Virus record (IMG/VR): IMGVR_UViG_3300028800_000006
Coordinates: 38,928-102,927 of that record
Length of the DNA: 64,000 nucleotides
From: a virus
Strand: one strand, 5' to 3'
The notes under the pieces were generated by a model. The model ran no database searches, was not told the origin of the DNA, and worked only from the letters and a program-made list of their open reading frames with translations. This document shows, piece after piece, positions 15,467-22,954 of the stretch. Position numbers and translations under genes: made by a program. Within the stretch, counting starts at the first letter, position 1; every line of letters starts with the position of its first letter.

Positions 15467-15612
15467 GCGCGTTGGTCAAAGGGGCGCCGCTGACAATGGT
15501 GGCGCTGGATCAGAACACGAAAGCAACGATACTGATCGACGCTGCCGTGTGCTTCGTTCCGACGTGCGGGCACGACGGATTACTGTGGTTGGTGTTCCCG
15601 CACGTGCATTGA
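15463..15612 (+). CDS. Small hypothetical protein, 49 aa
   Basis: ATGA overlap with the previous gene. Beta-rich with two Cys (AAVCFVPTCGHDG). No family recognised. Confidence 0.5.
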   Translation: MSALVKGAPLTMVALDQNTKATILIDAAVCFVPTCGHDGLLWLVFPHVH

Positions 15613-15616
15613 ACCG

Positions 15617-15853
15617 ATGAGCGAGCTGAAGCCAGGGGACGGAATAACCGTGATGGAGCACTGGCACATCAACTACGCCACAGTCACGGACGTCTCCGCC
15701 GCCGATTTTAGTGCCGCCTACGTCAGCCTGCCTGGCTGGTCGTGCAAGCTAGGTTTCCAACTCGAAGGAACGCTGTGGATCCGTGGGCACCATGCAGATG
15801 GCTCAGACGATGTTCAGGCTCTGCGGGCCGCCTACTTATTGACCCGCCGCTAG
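15617..15853 (+). CDS. WIxGHH-family small protein
   Basis: 78 aa. N-terminus MSELKPGDGITVMEHWHI, then beta-rich centre, then EGTLWIRGHHADGSDDVQA and LRAAYLLTRR. A canonical member with the full signature. First of a run of four copies at 15.6-16.9 kb. Confidence 0.75.
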   Translation: MSELKPGDGITVMEHWHINYATVTDVSAADFSAAYVSLPGWSCKLGFQLEGTLWIRGHHADGSDDVQALRAAYLLTRR

Positions 15854-15867
15854 TTAACTGGCAGCAT
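15839..15867 (+). promoter_or_regulatory. Promoter of leaderless type for 15875
   Basis: TTGACC (15839-15844), 17-nt spacer containing TAGTTAACTGG, CAGCAT (15862-15867), 7 nt to ATG 15875. The -35 lies inside the end of the preceding gene. Confidence 0.5.
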
Positions 15868-15874
15868 CCTCTGC

Positions 15875-16138
15875 ATGCCCAAGCAGACCATCCCGGACTC
15901 GGTCAAGAAGGTCACAGACACCGTTCACGTGCAGAAGGCTGAGGTCACGCTGCCGATCGACGCGTTCCAGACCATCTCGGTGCAGGACTACAAAGACGCG
16001 CTCGCGGTCATCCAGCTCGTGCGTGACTCCGCTCTGGCTGTGCTGGAAGTCGACGAGGACAACGCTGACGTCACTGCCGTGGAGTACAAGCTGGTCGGTG
16101 GAGACGCGGCCGTGACGGTCACGCAGGTGAACACGTAG
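15875..16138 (+). CDS. Hypothetical protein, 87 aa
   Basis: Acidic, mixed alpha/beta (ITLPIDAF-type strands and the helix DYKDALAVIQLVRDSALAVL). It interrupts the run of WIxGHH genes but lacks their motif. ATG 15875 is supported by its own promoter box 7 nt upstream. Confidence 0.6.
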   Translation: MPKQTIPDSVKKVTDTVHVQKAEVTLPIDAFQTISVQDYKDALAVIQLVRDSALAVLEVDEDNADVTAVEYKLVGGDAAVTVTQVNT

Positions 16139-16142
16139 CTGC

Positions 16143-16376
16143 ATGGTTGCCATTGGGGGCAAGATTACGGTGGTCGCAGCCTCCGACTCCTCCTTCACGC
16201 TCGTAAAGGAAATTCTAGACATCTCCACAATCGGTGCATTCGTTGCTGGAGTGGGTGGGACACGCGTCTGGTACCACCCGGAACATGAGGGTGTGCACTG
16301 GATTCACGGTAGCCACCTGCCTACGTCGTGCGAAGTGCAGGCGATGCTGGCCGCGCACAGGCTGGTGAGCGAATGA
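16143..16376 (+). CDS. WIxGHH-family small protein
   Basis: 77 aa. N-terminus MVAIGGKITVVAASDSSF, C-terminus HEGVHWIHGSHLPTSCEVQA and MLAAHRLVSE. ATGA overlap with the next copy, so this and the two following copies are likely translated from one message. Confidence 0.75.
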   Translation: MVAIGGKITVVAASDSSFTLVKEILDISTIGAFVAGVGGTRVWYHPEHEGVHWIHGSHLPTSCEVQAMLAAHRLVSE

Positions 16377-16633
16377 GTCTGCGCGTAGGAGACAAGGTGA
16401 CGACGGTGGTTCCGGGTGTACCTGAAATAGGCACGCTGGTGAAACGCGTGACAGCTGTTCACGAGGACGCCTTTCAGGCCGCGTGGTATCCTGACCACGC
16501 GGCCAGTAGCCCAGGACCATCGTTCGGCTACCTTCTCGAAAACGAAGGCGTGCAGTGGATTTCTGGCGAACACACGGCAGGGTCTTCGGATGCGATAGCG
16601 CTGCTCGCAGCAAACGTACTGGTGCGCTCTTGA
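16373..16633 (+). CDS. WIxGHH-family small protein
   Basis: 86 aa from ATG 16373. N-terminus MSLRVGDKVTTVVPG, C-terminus NEGVQWISGEHTAGSSDA and ALLAANVLVRS. The VGDKVTxV start is shared with the next copy. Confidence 0.75.
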   Translation: MSLRVGDKVTTVVPGVPEIGTLVKRVTAVHEDAFQAAWYPDHAASSPGPSFGYLLENEGVQWISGEHTAGSSDAIALLAANVLVRS

Positions 16634-16911
16634 TTGACATCTGCGTTGGGGACAAAGTTACGATCGTGCTCTCGAACTGGCCTTTAGTGGTCCACAAGTA
16701 CGTGACGCGTGTTGATCCTGGCGGCGGGTTTGTCGTTGATCATGAAATGAACGAGCACCGAGATAACGAGGGTGTCGAGTGGATTCGTGGCCACCACGCA
16801 GGCAACTCTGATGACGTGCGCGCGTGCCTTGCTGCACGAGCGCTTGTGCGCGAGGACGCTGTGCCTCACCACCGCGATCCTGATGAGCTAACCTGGCTCG
16901 AACGCCAATGA
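16630..16911 (+). CDS. WIxGHH-family small protein (TTG start)
   Basis: 93 aa. TTG 16630 overlaps the previous stop (TTGA) and gives the expected family N-terminus (IDICVGDKVTIV). C-terminal NEGVEWIRGHHAGNSDDVRA and CLAARALVRED, then an 18-residue polar tail. ATGA overlap with the glycosyltransferase gene that follows. Confidence 0.7.
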   Translation: MIDICVGDKVTIVLSNWPLVVHKYVTRVDPGGGFVVDHEMNEHRDNEGVEWIRGHHAGNSDDVRACLAARALVREDAVPHHRDPDELTWLERQ

Positions 16912-17774
16912 GTGCTCTGCACGCCCTCTTCATCTGTGACCCAAACTGGTCCACCGGGCATGTCGTGCGCGGCCTGGCTGCCACTGTGCCTTCCGCACTG
17001 CACGTCGAGCTGCACGACTGGCGGCAGCCGTACACCGACTCCGATCACGACGCCGTGATCTGCATGTCTATCACCGGGCCAGCGCGCAATCCCGGCTGGC
17101 GCACGCCGCGCATCGCCTCGGTGCTGAGCGGCCCCGGAGAGATGCTCCTGGACGAGGTGAAGCCTCTCGTGTTCGAGCCTGGCGTCGTCCTGGCCGGCGT
17201 CAGCAACGAGTGCGCTGAACTTCTCCGCGCGGCCTACCCTCAAGCTGCCACTGTCTCCACCACACCTGGATTTGCCCACCCTACCAACTTCGTCTGGCGT
17301 GACCGCCGCGGGCCCATTCGACGGGCCGGCTTCGTTGGCCGATCCACCACGCAGCATATGCAGGTGAGCGGCCCGGTGAAGCGCCCCGAGATGTTCAAGA
17401 AGATCTGCGAGGCGGCGGATGTCGAGCCGGTCTTCACCGAGCAGGACTACCGCTTCGAGGACATGCAGCGGTTCTATGATTCGGTGGACGTGGTCATCTC
17501 GACCAGCTCGGCCGAGGGGGGCCCGTTCAGCCCAATCGAGTCCATCGCGTGCGGCGTGCCAGCGCTCTCCACTGACGTCGGGATCATCCACGACATGGAG
17601 CTGCCGGGCCGGTTCGAGACCATCGAGGAGGCCGCCACGCTAGTGAAGCACGCTCGTGGGTTCCTGCCTGCGCAGCGCGAGGCTGCTGCTGCACACGCAG
17701 TGGAGGCTGTTTCGTCGTGGATGGCCTTCATCACCCACGCGGCTGCTGTCCGCTCAGCCGAAGACCAGCAATGA
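16908..17774 (+). CDS. GT-B (GT4-like) glycosyltransferase
   Basis: 288 aa. The C-terminal domain has EGGPFSPIESIACGVPAL, the GT4 E-x7-E nucleotide-sugar element, followed by STDVG. The N-terminal domain is shorter than in standard GT4 enzymes. Overlaps the last WIxGHH gene at its start and a GT25-like gene on the opposite strand at its end. Confidence 0.75.
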   Translation: MSALHALFICDPNWSTGHVVRGLAATVPSALHVELHDWRQPYTDSDHDAVICMSITGPARNPGWRTPRIASVLSGPGEMLLDEVKPLVFEPGVVLAGVSNECAELLRAAYPQAATVSTTPGFAHPTNFVWRDRRGPIRRAGFVGRSTTQHMQVSGPVKRPEMFKKICEAADVEPVFTEQDYRFEDMQRFYDSVDVVISTSSAEGGPFSPIESIACGVPALSTDVGIIHDMELPGRFETIEEAATLVKHARGFLPAQREAAAAHAVEAVSSWMAFITHAAAVRSAEDQQ

Positions 17775-18476
17775 CCACGGATGCACGCTGTAGTACCGGC
17801 GTGCATCAAACTGATCGGAGACGGTTCCGTCGTCTGTCCACGCGATACGCGTCTCCCACTCCTGGCCGCCCACCACACTGGTCTGGTAGAACAGCGGCTC
17901 TCCGAGGGCGAACACCTCGTGGTGCACGGCTAGCTTGCACGAGATCGTGTCGCAAGGCTCTCGCGTCGAGCAGCTCTCAATCATCGCCCGTGTGTAGGCC
18001 AACGCGTGCCGGAACGTCAAGAACAGCACCGCGTGCGCGGTCAGCATGTTGTAGACCCGCTGCAGGTGCGGATACTCGACACACCGCCTGCGCATGATCT
18101 CGTAGTGATAGTCGTTTGCGTCGGGGCGGCACGCAGCTCGCGAGATCCCAAGGTAGACCGCGTCAGCGTCGTCGGGAAATGAAATGGTGAGTGGGTCCGG
18201 ACCAGCCGGAGCTGGGCTGGTCCTCCACGCCACGTCGTCCTCCATCAGGACGAAGGGCTCGAACCGGCCAGGCGTCATACGGTTCACGGCGTGCTCGATG
18301 ACCTTGGCATGGCCGAGCGGCGCCAGGACGCGCAGATCAGGATTGTCGAGTAGCTTTGGCGGCGTCCCATCCACGCGTTCGTGGCGAAAGCCCTGCAGCA
18401 CGGTGTTCATATGCTCGCGCCGGTGCTCACGCCCGTTAAGCCAGTAGAACGGCACGGTGCGCAGATCGATCTGCAT
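17754..18476 (-). CDS. GT25-like glycosyltransferase
   Basis: 240 aa. It starts like GT25/LPS glycosyltransferases (IDLRTVPFYWLNGREHRREHM, N-terminal residues 3-22 region) and has the DxD-like element FVLMEDDVAW around residues 76-85. Length and motifs fit a retaining sugar transferase of the GT25 type. Last gene of the operon 19849 to 17754; ATG overlaps the methyltransferase stop. Confidence 0.7.
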   Translation of the reverse strand: MQIDLRTVPFYWLNGREHRREHMNTVLQGFRHERVDGTPPKLLDNPDLRVLAPLGHAKVIEHAVNRMTPGRFEPFVLMEDDVAWRTSPAPAGPDPLTISFPDDADAVYLGISRAACRPDANDYHYEIMRRRCVEYPHLQRVYNMLTAHAVLFLTFRHALAYTRAMIESCSTREPCDTISCKLAVHHEVFALGEPLFYQTSVVGGQEWETRIAWTDDGTVSDQFDARRYYSVHPWSLLVFG

Positions 18477-19048
18477 CAGCGCGGCGTGAGCGGCTTGGTC
18501 AGCGTGAAGATGAGATCAGAGGCTCCCTCGATGTAGTTCTGCATCGCCTCCTGGATGAAGGCGTCGTTGCGCCCGGCGAAGCGCCCGTCGCCGTTCGGCA
18601 CCGTCCCACCCCCGGCGTCGAAGTCACACGTGTACTCTGTGTTGTGCGGTGCGTTTACGGCACGCCATTCCTTCCGCAGGTAGTACGTCCAGAAGAAGAC
18701 GACGGGGGGCCACTTGTGCGTCATGTCGCCGTAGGAGCGCTGGGAGGCCCACCAAGGCACGGTGATCGTAGCCTTGCCACCAGGCTTCAGCACGCGGAAT
18801 GCCTCGTTGGCGAAGTGCACGCGCTCATCCGGCTCCAGGTGCTCCAAGAAGTGGCTGCTGTGGATCTCCTCCACGCTGTTGTCTTCCCACGGCCACGGCT
18901 TGAATGGGACCGACGCCGCGTTGTGCTTCACGTCCGTCTCTCGCGCTGCCACGTCCAGCACGACGTCCACGCCAGGGAAGCTCATCTTGTCCACGCCGGT
19001 CCAGTCAGGGCCACACTTTCGAGTGCCACATCCAATATCTAAGCGCAT
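18476..19048 (-). CDS. SAM-dependent methyltransferase (class I)
   Basis: 190 aa. RLDIGCGTRKCGPDWTGVD is the SAM-binding motif I, followed by a motif with HFLEHLEPDERV and AFRVLKPGGKATI, as in Methyltransf_11-type enzymes. Likely modifies a sugar or a small acceptor made by the neighbouring glycosyltransferases. ATG 19048 is preferred over GTG 19060 because GAGG lies in front of it. Confidence 0.8.
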   Translation of the reverse strand: MRLDIGCGTRKCGPDWTGVDKMSFPGVDVVLDVAARETDVKHNAASVPFKPWPWEDNSVEEIHSSHFLEHLEPDERVHFANEAFRVLKPGGKATITVPWWASQRSYGDMTHKWPPVVFFWTYYLRKEWRAVNAPHNTEYTCDFDAGGGTVPNGDGRFAGRNDAFIQEAMQNYIEGASDLIFTLTKPLTPR

Positions 19049-19123
19049 GGTCTTCGTCACCTCTTTCGTTTCATGTACGCCAGAACGGCAGCAGTGTGTT
19101 TTTCGTACCAGCCCAGGAAGCGC

Positions 19124-19849
19124 TCACCAGATCTTGCCGGCCGGGCCGAACTTTCCATCGAAGTCGAGGTGGCCTACTCGGACGGAGCAGTCAACGCCGC
19201 ATCTGTAGCCGTACTGCCGCGCGTTTGACCAGAAAAATAGGTCTTGAGTGCTCATACCACCCACCGTCTGCGTCTTGAACCAGGGCTGGCGCAACTTGGT
19301 GTCCTTGAACATGCCCAGCCGGAACAGCGTGAAGCCCATCCCGAGGCCGCAGCACTCGACGAGCCCACCGGCCGGATCCGGCAGCTGCGGCCGGAAGTTC
19401 AGCGCCGGATCGCGCGGGTCGCCCCAGATCTGACACACCCCACCGGGCCCCTTCGTGAAGTAGCACCCACCGATCGCACTCAGCTCGGGGTGCTGTTCCA
19501 TCCGCTCCACGAGCTTGATCACCCCATCAGGCGGCGGCAGGTTGTCGTGCTCGATGGTAAGCACGTACTCCCACTCGCGCAGGTTCGGCTCGTTCAAGAT
19601 GCCCTGGACGGCTGAGCTGTATGCGTCGCCTACCTCCATACCCTGCGCCAGGATGCGCACCACGCCGTTGTTCGGCGGAAAGCCCAGGTTCCACACGCTG
19701 AGCGCTACGGTGGCCGGGATGAGGCCCGCCGCGGGCATGACGACGACGATCCGTTGCTGCTTCCAGCTGCCGCCCTTCATCAGGCGAGCCCGGGTGCCAT
19801 CGAGATCTGCGTTATTCGCGCCGCCGAGGTCTTGAACGATCAAGCTCAC
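19124..19849 (-). CDS. GT-A type glycosyltransferase-like protein
   Basis: 241 aa. IVVVMPAAGLIPA near residue 35, TIEHDNLPPPDGV near residue 100 (a DxD-type metal-binding position, here EHDN) and SAIGGCYFTKG match GT2-like fold proteins encoded by phages. First gene of a GT/methyltransferase/GT operon. GTG 19849 is chosen because TATTGT lies 8 nt upstream; TTG 19861 is in frame but overlaps the -10. Confidence 0.7.
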   Translation of the reverse strand: MSLIVQDLGGANNADLDGTRARLMKGGSWKQQRIVVVMPAAGLIPATVALSVWNLGFPPNNGVVRILAQGMEVGDAYSSAVQGILNEPNLREWEYVLTIEHDNLPPPDGVIKLVERMEQHPELSAIGGCYFTKGPGGVCQIWGDPRDPALNFRPQLPDPAGGLVECCGLGMGFTLFRLGMFKDTKLRQPWFKTQTVGGMSTQDLFFWSNARQYGYRCGVDCSVRVGHLDFDGKFGPAGKIW

Positions 19850-19857
19850 GGAGGCGG

Positions 19858-19887
19858 ACAATACTACAAGCGCTAGTTATCTGGCAA
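19858..19887 (-). promoter_or_regulatory. Promoter of leaderless type for 19849 (-)
   Basis: Minus strand: TTGCCA (19882-19887), 18-nt spacer, TATTGT (19858-19863), 8 nt to GTG 19849. Confidence 0.55.
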
Positions 19888-19892
19888 CAGGA

Positions 19893-20219
19893 TCAGACGC
19901 CGCCGCGGGCCGCGATCCACGCACGGAGATTCGCCGTGAGCGCTGCGTTGCCGCGAGCCTCGGCCGCCACAGCCGCCGCGAGGCATTTCGTGTACGTCAG
20001 CGCGTCCGTGGCGCTGAGCTGGCGGCTCGCTTGCACCTGCACGACCACAGCATCGAGCGCCGTGAACGCGTCGGCCTGATCCGCAATGCTCCCAGCCACG
20101 TTGATCGCGTTCCCCTCCCACGGGGCCTTGTGCCACACCAGTTGTGGTGTGCAGACGAGCGCGGCGACCGCCGGCAGCGGAAGCCCGAGAAGAACGGACA
20201 CGATGATGGTCTTCAGCAT
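19893..20219 (-). CDS. Secreted small helical protein
   Basis: 108 aa with a clear signal peptide (MLKTIIVSVLLGLPLPAVAA), then a helical Ala-rich domain with two Cys (near residues 23 and 79) that could form a disulfide in the periplasm. Follows the beta-helix gene by 9 nt. No family recognised. Confidence 0.6.
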   Translation of the reverse strand: MLKTIIVSVLLGLPLPAVAALVCTPQLVWHKAPWEGNAINVAGSIADQADAFTALDAVVVQVQASRQLSATDALTYTKCLAAAVAAEARGNAALTANLRAWIAARGGV

Positions 20220-20228
20220 GCCCCTGGT

Positions 20229-22172
20229 CTACTCGTCCCGCTCCAGGACGGCAAGCTCACGCTCCAGCTCGGCGAAGCGCTCCAGAGGCTCGTGGAGCGC
20301 TTCCAGGGCCCCCGCAGCCACGCCGATGCGCTCGGCCGCTGTCAGCCCCCGGCGGCGCCTCTTGCGCTGCTGGGCCAGCGTGGCGACGAGCAGGCCCGTC
20401 GACAGGAAGAGCAAGATCACGCCCCACTTGTAGTAGGCCAGCGACGTCGTGTTGGCTCCCACGGGCTCGACCGCGCCAATCGCGGTCGGCGGCCGGGCCT
20501 TCCCGTTGAAATCGGTGGTCGCCCCGCCAGCCACGTTGCCCGCGCCGATGAGGGGCGAGCTGACTGCTGGCGTGAAGTCGGCGATGGCTCCAGCAAAGGT
20601 GGTCGAGATGCGGGCGTTGACGAAGGACGGGTTCGTGTTCTGTGTGGAGTTCAGATCCCACCCGTTCGTGCGCCACGTGGTGAGCGACTGCGATCCGTTC
20701 TGGTTCCAGACTCCCGTGCCGTTCGGCGTGAAGCACCAGTTGTTGTTGATCCCCGAATACTGAGCGTTCGTGGCCAGCGCGTAGTTGAAGCACGGCACGC
20801 TGCCTGTAGCGGTCTGGAAGGTCACGTTGTTGTACGACGACATCAGCGTGCCTGTGTTCCGGATCGAGAACGAGGTGCCGTTCCCGTACCCGGTGTTGTT
20901 GATCATGGCGACGCTCTGGTTGTCCCAGTCGCCTCCTCCTGATCCCTGACCGTCATTGGTCAATGCCACGCACTCGAATCCGCTCGTCGGCGCTGCCAGG
21001 CAGATGGTGTTCTCGACCGTGCAGTTGTGGCAGGCTGACAAGTCGACTGCAGCACCACCCACGTTCTCGATGGCGTTGCCGTTGATGATGACGTTCGAGA
21101 ACCCCTCGAATGAGGTGTACCCGGGGTTGATCCCCAGCCCGTAGCAGCTCCCAGTCGCGTTTCCTGCATCTTCGTGGATCCACAGTCCAGCGATGGTTAG
21201 GCTTCCTGTGAGGCCGTGGTTGACTACCGTGGCCCCCGAGCAGTGCCCACCGACCTGTGCAGCCTTGTACAGCTCGCAGCTCGTCACCTGCATGCCTGTA
21301 GCGTTGTTGCTAGAGATGTAGATGTGATGGTCTAGATTTGCTGTCTCGAACCCGTTATTGACGTAGTACGACTTCGTAATGATCTGGCCTGTTCCACCAC
21401 CAAGGTACCCCTGCGCGCCGTTGTTCCCGACGTAGGTATTCGTCGTGACGATGTTCATGTCATCGTCGTTCGCATTTCCTCCAGCGTTCTCTGCGCCGAT
21501 GCACAGGTACTCCTCATCAACGTCGCAGATCTTGACGTTGCTGATGTTGTTGTAAATGAAAAACGCCTCCATCGGAAACGGTGCTGATGACGCGCACGGT
21601 GTAGCTGGCTTGCCGAGTCCCTGGATCGCGATGCCGGCGACGATGTAGCCGCCTCGCGCGATGTCGCTTCCATCATCGAAGTTGAACGCGTATGTCCCAA
21701 GAGGGTCCAGCATCAGGGGACGCGGCCCGGTGCCCCACGTGGCCGTGTAGGCAGCCAACACCACACGGTTCCCGGCAGACGAGTTCCGGTTCACCCACCG
21801 GTAGGAGGAAGCGCCAGTGAGATCCCACGTGCCTCCATTACAGAACAGGATGGCGTCGCCAGCATTCAGACTGGCGAACTGCCCCTGTGCCTTCCCGTAC
21901 GTGCGCCAGGCTGTCGCCGGTGACGTTCCCGCAAGACCGTCGTTGCCGCCCGTGCAACCTGCAGCAGGCTGTTGCCCCGTCGGCTGCGCGCCGGCCGCGC
22001 CGCTCGTAGCACAGTCACACACGTAGTAGGTGGTCCCAGTGATGGTGGGATAGCAGGCAGGAACGCTGCAGCCGTTCTCTCGAACGCACGCTGGGGATGC
22101 CTGCTGCGCTACTGCCACACCGCTAGCAGCTAGAACGAGCCAAGCAGCGATGAGCCCAGCAGCCCGCTTCAC
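20229..22172 (-). CDS. Right-handed beta-helix surface protein with signal peptide and C-terminal anchor
   Basis: 647 aa. Residues 1-22 form a signal peptide (GTG 22172 chosen because it overlaps the previous stop and gives an intact signal). The body has a pectate-lyase/polysaccharide-type beta-helix with many NN/GN turns and Cys-rich edges. Near the C-terminus lies a membrane span (WGVILLFLSTGLLVATLAQ), then a basic stretch (KRRRRG) and an acidic helical tail. This is the plan of an exported cell-surface protein rather than a tail spike, which is unusual in a phage. Confidence 0.7.
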   Translation of the reverse strand: MKRAAGLIAAWLVLAASGVAVAQQASPACVRENGCSVPACYPTITGTTYYVCDCATSGAAGAQPTGQQPAAGCTGGNDGLAGTSPATAWRTYGKAQGQFASLNAGDAILFCNGGTWDLTGASSYRWVNRNSSAGNRVVLAAYTATWGTGPRPLMLDPLGTYAFNFDDGSDIARGGYIVAGIAIQGLGKPATPCASSAPFPMEAFFIYNNISNVKICDVDEEYLCIGAENAGGNANDDDMNIVTTNTYVGNNGAQGYLGGGTGQIITKSYYVNNGFETANLDHHIYISSNNATGMQVTSCELYKAAQVGGHCSGATVVNHGLTGSLTIAGLWIHEDAGNATGSCYGLGINPGYTSFEGFSNVIINGNAIENVGGAAVDLSACHNCTVENTICLAAPTSGFECVALTNDGQGSGGGDWDNQSVAMINNTGYGNGTSFSIRNTGTLMSSYNNVTFQTATGSVPCFNYALATNAQYSGINNNWCFTPNGTGVWNQNGSQSLTTWRTNGWDLNSTQNTNPSFVNARISTTFAGAIADFTPAVSSPLIGAGNVAGGATTDFNGKARPPTAIGAVEPVGANTTSLAYYKWGVILLFLSTGLLVATLAQQRKRRRRGLTAAERIGVAAGALEALHEPLERFAELERELAVLERDE

Positions 22173-22930
22173 GCGCGCCACCACGCCACCGCGGCAGTGG
22201 CGGACGCGTTGGGGTTCTGATCGTTGTTCGCTGCAAGGGCTGCCGCGTTGGCGGCGACCTGAGAAGGGGACAGCGTGCTCGCGTACAGCGCGGCATAGTA
22301 CGTAACCCCGCTCGGCGAGGCACCCACAGCACCCATGGTCACATTTCCTGTGAGCCAGTTGAACGTGGCATCGAGCACAGCGCCGAGGCCCAGCTGATCG
22401 ATGATCGTCGGAGAGACCGGGCTTCCGTTCACGTACATGAGCACGCGATTCGTCGGCGTAGCTTGCAGCGAGTCGATCGCGAAGTGAAGCACCAACACGC
22501 CGCTCGTCGGAATGGCGTACTTGAGCAAACAGTCATTGGGAAATGCACCCTCGGCGGCGCTGAAGATCACCCCTCCCTGACTGTGATTGACCGTCAGCCC
22601 GATGATGCTGACTGATGATCCATCTACGATCTGGAAGTAGCTGTCGTATGTTGCCGTCGACAGGCTAGAGTCGATCACGATCTCCAGCGTCATGCTCGTC
22701 GCTCCGGCCAGCGCCGTGTTGACTTTGGTACCTGAGAGCAACCCCGTGATCGACGTCCCTGTGGCTGCGTAATTCAGCCCATCACCAGCTCCGATGCTGG
22801 TCCACTGCGCCGATGCACCGTAGGTGATCGTCGCGTTGAGCGCCGCGCCGGACGATGTGTCACGGATCGCTGCCGGAACCGTCCCAGAGGCGGCCTCGTT
22901 GAACAGATACAGAAGAAGTGGATTGGGCAT
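22169..22930 (-). CDS. LamG/concanavalin-like protein
   Basis: 253 aa. The sequence has the jelly-roll pattern of LamG-like lectin domains: LYLFNEAASGTVPAAIRD at the start, TLEIVIDSS in the centre, VLMYVNGSPV and YAALYASTLSPSQVAANAA near the end. Typically binds sugars and is common in phage appendages. GTGA overlap with the beta-helix gene suggests they are made together. Confidence 0.7.
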   Translation of the reverse strand: MPNPLLLYLFNEAASGTVPAAIRDTSSGAALNATITYGASAQWTSIGAGDGLNYAATGTSITGLLSGTKVNTALAGATSMTLEIVIDSSLSTATYDSYFQIVDGSSVSIIGLTVNHSQGGVIFSAAEGAFPNDCLLKYAIPTSGVLVLHFAIDSLQATPTNRVLMYVNGSPVSPTIIDQLGLGAVLDATFNWLTGNVTMGAVGASPSGVTYYAALYASTLSPSQVAANAAALAANNDQNPNASATAAVAWWRA

Positions 22931-22954
22931 GTGCGCTCAGGTCCCCTGCAGCGG

